Assembly: GCA_050247255.1 (NCBI GenBank)
Contig: JBFWUM010000033.1
Location: 1-47,556 of the forward strand
DNA: 47,556 bases
Origin: JBFWUM01 sp050247255
Lineage (GTDB): Bacteria; Acidobacteriota; Vicinamibacteria; Vicinamibacterales; UBA2999
Direction: 5' to 3'
Positions 44,955-47,556 of this stretch are shown here, piece by piece. Each line of letters begins with the position of its first letter. The stretch's first letter is position 1. The notes under the pieces are model-generated. The model worked only from the letters and a program-made list of their open reading frames with translations. It was not told the origin of the DNA and ran no database searches. Made by a program: the position numbers and the translations under genes.

Positions 44955-46136
44955 TCATAGCGAACGCAGGAACGCGAGCAGGCTGGCGCGGTCGGCGGCG
45001 CTGAGCTGCTGGTAGCCGGCGCGCGCGGCCGCGGCCTCGCGGCCGTGTCTGTCGATGGCCGCGGGAATCGTCGCGGCGCTGCCGTCGTGCAGCAGCGGCC
45101 GCCGGAACCGAAGTCCCCAGAGGGCCGGCGTGCGGATTTCGTCGGCGCCGGCCGCCGCCTGGCGGATGCCGTCGCCCGTTCCCACGTCGTGCAGCAGCAG
45201 ATCCGAGAACAGCGGCACCGTGCGCCGGTGGAAGAGCGGGTTGGCGCTCGGGCCGGTCGTCAGCGCCGGCACGTGACACGAGGCGCAGCCGATGGCCGCG
45301 AACACGCGCTCGCCCTCCTGGACCGCCGCGGTGATGTCGCCGCGGCCGACCGGCGCCAGGAACCGCATGAACGATTCGAAGTTGTCGATGCCGCGGCGGC
45401 GCGTCGCCGGGTCGGGACGATCCTCCGGATCCGGGAACGGGTCGCAGCGGCGCATCCGCGCCTCGTCGACGCCGAAGGCCGATTCGTTCGGGAAGATGTC
45501 GTTGGTGATGCCCATCTCGTTACGATAGGCATCGGCGCCGAAGGTCAGCAGCGTGGCGTGCTGCGCCTTCCAGCCGAAGCGCCCGACACGCCGCTCCCCC
45601 GTCGCCGCGTCGACGACGAGCGCCGCGCGGCCGCTGATCCCGTCGCGATTGCGATCGTCCGGGTCCTCCAGCATCAGCAGCGTGTCGTCGGGGATCGCCT
45701 CGACCAGGCCGGCGCCAAAGAGCGGAATCGGCGCGCGATGCGCAATCACGTCCACATCGTCGGGAATCACCGGCTGGCAGCCGTGCGACGGCGTCGACAG
45801 CATGTGAATCAGCGTGTCGTCGGCCTCGTTGAGGCCCGTGGCCACGCCGGCGCCGCTGCGGTAGCCGGCGCGCACCTCGAGGATGACGCCGCCGCCGCCG
45901 ATGGCCGGCACGTTGTGGCAGACGGCGCAACTGGTGCCGTTGAACGCCGGGCCGAGTCCTTCCTCCGCGGATTCGACCTCGATGAAGTCGTCGAGCCCAA
46001 GGCGGAATTCGCTGAACTCGGGCGCGGTGATGCCGGGGAGCGGCGACCCCGGGGCCACAGCGGTCGCCTGGCCTTGCGCCGAGAGTACCGCGGCGATCAT
46101 CCAGAGCGCGGCCAGCGCGCAGAGGCTGCGTGTCAT
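44955..46136 (-). CDS. Di-heme c-type oxidoreductase (DHOR/DUF1111 family)
   Basis: A 393-residue periplasmic c-type cytochrome with signal peptide MTRSLCALAALWMIAAVLSA. Two heme sites are visible: NGTSCAVCHNVPAIGGGG near residue 70 and AAIGCASCHVPALTTGPS near residue 290. Other family segments: GLNEADDTLIHMLSTP, IPLFGAGLVEAIPDDTLL, GRFGWKAQHATLLTF and TPALWGLRFRRPLLHDGSA. This resembles di-heme oxidoreductases related to MauG and bacterial cytochrome c peroxidases; substrate unknown. The start overlaps the cupredoxin stop by 3 nt, so the CuA-type protein may be its electron partner. Confidence 0.87.
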   Translation of the reverse strand: MTRSLCALAALWMIAAVLSAQGQATAVAPGSPLPGITAPEFSEFRLGLDDFIEVESAEEGLGPAFNGTSCAVCHNVPAIGGGGVILEVRAGYRSGAGVATGLNEADDTLIHMLSTPSHGCQPVIPDDVDVIAHRAPIPLFGAGLVEAIPDDTLLMLEDPDDRNRDGISGRAALVVDAATGERRVGRFGWKAQHATLLTFGADAYRNEMGITNDIFPNESAFGVDEARMRRCDPFPDPEDRPDPATRRRGIDNFESFMRFLAPVGRGDITAAVQEGERVFAAIGCASCHVPALTTGPSANPLFHRRTVPLFSDLLLHDVGTGDGIRQAAAGADEIRTPALWGLRFRRPLLHDGSAATIPAAIDRHGREAAAARAGYQQLSAADRASLLAFLRSL

Positions 46137-46507
46137 CGCACGATCAACTCGCCGCGCATGAAGTGGTGCCCGGCGCCGCACATGCGGCTGCACTCGAACG
46201 TGTAGCGCCCCGGCCGGGTCCCGGTGAAGCGCGCCACCGCGACCCCCTTGCCGCGCTTCGGCACCAGCAGGTTGACGCCGCCGCCGACCAGGCGGAAACC
46301 GTGCAGCGTGTCTTCGCTGTGGATGCGGAGCTCGACCTCCTCGCCTTCGGCGACAACGACTTCCGACGGCCAGAACTCGAAGCGCTCGGCGGTGATCTCG
46401 ATGACTCGAGGCGCCGGGCCCTGCTGCGCCGGCGCGGCTCCCGGCGACACGGCGGCCAGCGTGACGAGCGCGAACAGCGCGGCGGTGCGGACACTGAAGG
46501 CACGCAT
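46133..46507 (-). CDS. Soluble CuA-type cupredoxin (COX2-like domain)
   Basis: A 124-residue exported protein, signal peptide MRAFSVRTAALFALVTLAAV. The mature part is a cupredoxin with EITAERFEFWPSEVVVAEGE, the His of SEDTLHGFRL and the motif FECSRMCGAGHHFMRGELIV: C-x3-C-x3-H-x2-M, which with the first His is the full ligand set for a binuclear CuA centre as in cytochrome oxidase subunit II and nitrous oxide reductase. Transmembrane helices of COX2 are absent. The start at 46507 overlaps the upstream stop by one base. Likely electron carrier for the di-heme enzyme encoded next. Confidence 0.87.
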   Translation of the reverse strand: MRAFSVRTAALFALVTLAAVSPGAAPAQQGPAPRVIEITAERFEFWPSEVVVAEGEEVELRIHSEDTLHGFRLVGGGVNLLVPKRGKGVAVARFTGTRPGRYTFECSRMCGAGHHFMRGELIVR

Positions 46508-47556
46508 CAGAACCACCATCCCAGGCCGATGTTCAGCAGGTTGCGGTCTGGCTCCAGCAGGCCCTGGCTGCGCAGCCGCGTGTAATCGACTTTCACCGCA
46601 ACGTCCGGGTCCGGGTAGTAGGTCACGCCAGTGACCCAGGCATCACGGTCGAACTGCTTGAGCGGCAGGTAGCCCGGCGGCATGCGGAACTGCGTATCGA
46701 AGTTCTCGTAGCGGGCGAACACCACCATGTCGCGCGGGGCGCCGCTGTTCCAGATCCGGTAACCCGCTTCGCCGTAGAAGCCGCGCAGCGCGCTGGCGAT
46801 GTTCGGCGACACGCCGATGGTGCGCGCCAGGCTGTCGTTGAGACGGCCGGCATCGGCAATCGAGACGTGCGCGAACTGCCCGCGCAGCTCGAGCTGCGCC
46901 CGCCGGTACCGCGCATCGACCTCGCCGATGGTCACGCTGGTGTCGAGCCGCGGCAGCGCGAAGCTCGATTCGCCGGTGTAGAAGCTGGCGCCAACCGTCA
47001 GCCCGCGCACGCCGAGGTACTCGAGCCGCCCGGTGTAGGCGATGTTGCGGACGTTGGCCGCGGAGCCCTTCTGCCGGCCGCCGCGGATGCCCTCGTCGGC
47101 GCTGAACGCGAGCGCGTTGAGCGGCGCCGCGACGAAGGCGCGGTAGCGGAACCCGCGCGGCAGCTCGCCGTGCACGCCGGCGCCGACGTCGAACCAGGTG
47201 GTCGGCACGATGACCGTGTCGACGAACGGCCGCTCGACGCCGTTGAACACCGGCGGTTCGTGGCGCTCGTTGATGATGCCGACCGGCATCAACAGCATCC
47301 CGGCGCGCAGGTTGATGCGGCGCGACAGCAGGAAATCGAGATAGGCCTGTTCGAGTTCGAGCTCACCCGACTCCTCGAGCCCTTCGACGAAGGCATGCTC
47401 CAGTTCCAGCTCGCCGACGAACCGCACGCGCGACGTGAAGCTGTGATTGAGGAGGAGGACGAAGCGATGGAAGTCGAGGACCGGATCCGCCCCTTCAAGC
47501 TTGTTGAAGTGGAAGTCCATGTAGCCCGAGAGCGGACCGGTGGCCGGGAACCCCGC
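46507..47556 (-). CDS. Outer-membrane beta-barrel (porin-like) protein (5' end outside window)
   Basis: About 350 residues are visible, entering from the right edge in frame (GFPATGPLSGYMDFHFNK). Alternating hydrophobic strands with aromatic ends recur (RFVGELELEHAFVEGLE, INLRAGMLLMPVGIINERH, LTVGASFYTGESSF, ELRGQFAHVSIADAGR) and the protein ends NIGLGWWF, the C-terminal Phe signature of outer-membrane barrels. It resembles phosphate-selective porin O/P-like and other 16-18-stranded barrels, but the solute is unknown. It heads an operon with the CuA cupredoxin and the di-heme protein. Confidence 0.82.
   Translation of the reverse strand, partial: AGFPATGPLSGYMDFHFNKLEGADPVLDFHRFVLLLNHSFTSRVRFVGELELEHAFVEGLEESGELELEQAYLDFLLSRRINLRAGMLLMPVGIINERHEPPVFNGVERPFVDTVIVPTTWFDVGAGVHGELPRGFRYRAFVAAPLNALAFSADEGIRGGRQKGSAANVRNIAYTGRLEYLGVRGLTVGASFYTGESSFALPRLDTSVTIGEVDARYRRAQLELRGQFAHVSIADAGRLNDSLARTIGVSPNIASALRGFYGEAGYRIWNSGAPRDMVVFARYENFDTQFRMPPGYLPLKQFDRDAWVTGVTYYPDPDVAVKVDYTRLRSQGLLEPDRNLLNIGLGWWF

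Overview
The window is GC-rich, densely packed bacterial DNA with four runs of Ns, so it is a scaffolded draft or metagenome assembly. I infer an uncultured member of the Acidobacteriota, probably near the Vicinamibacteria. The inference rests on gene content (futalosine-type menaquinone synthesis, 2-oxoacid:ferredoxin oxidoreductase, Tat and Sec exported enzymes) and above all on short dispersed repeats that, when translated, give peptides such as FRLKAEAT, LPPEGGSH and SAFAEATADK, which I associate with that group. No marker gene here settles the taxonomy.

Layout. 1-2.3 kb: CBS-domain protein and Hsp20, the stub of a formate-dehydrogenase-like molybdoenzyme, a small exported protein and tRNA-Arg(ACG). 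2.4-8.3 kb: DUF1992 protein, membrane methyltransferase, propeller-like lipoprotein, NagZ-type glycosidase, then moaB-moeA-ferredoxin. 8.4-13.0 kb: a KorB-KorA operon headed by a GltD-like flavoprotein with ferredoxin domains. 13.1-18.6 kb: ABC-2 exporter, a Tat-exported threonine-aldolase-like enzyme, a PadR/HAAS pair with its operator, and a VapBC-type toxin-antitoxin pair. 18.6-21.5 kb: superoxide dismutase, nadA and mqnE. 21.6-26.6 kb: a cobalamin riboswitch followed by six overlapping genes: two Dph6-like ATP pyrophosphatases interleaved with an ABC transporter (ATPase, permease, binding protein) and a second, signal-less binding protein. 26.6-34.2 kb: mqnD, mqnB and a complete isc cluster (iscR-S-U-A-hscB-hscA-fdx-iscX), all on one strand. 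34.3-37.0 kb: a cysM-mec-cysO-moeZ cysteine-synthesis cassette based on a sulfur carrier protein. 37.1-41.6 kb: M16 peptidase, AlkA-like glycosylase, SIMPL protein and a small unknown protein. 41.7-45 kb: ubiE/menG, UspA, mntH and a divergent mntR. 45-47.5 kb: di-heme oxidoreductase, soluble CuA-type cupredoxin and an outer-membrane barrel protein.

How it fits together. MqnE, MqnD, MqnB and UbiE/MenG contribute to menaquinone; MoaB/MoeA to molybdenum cofactor; Isc and CysO/CysM to Fe-S and cysteine sulfur, which the ferredoxins, KorAB, NadA and the radical-SAM enzyme MqnE use.

Three signals stand out. (1) The riboswitch-controlled corrinoid operon with two Dph6-like amide-ligase homologues, whose role in B12 uptake or salvage I do not know to be described. 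(2) A repeated promoter architecture in which a -10 box lies 6-8 nt from a start codon without a Shine-Dalgarno sequence, implying leaderless mRNAs; at several divergent pairs the two -10 boxes overlap. (3) Several families of short palindromic or tandem repeats, some inserted in frame into hscA, ubiE, btuC and the signal peptide of btuF.
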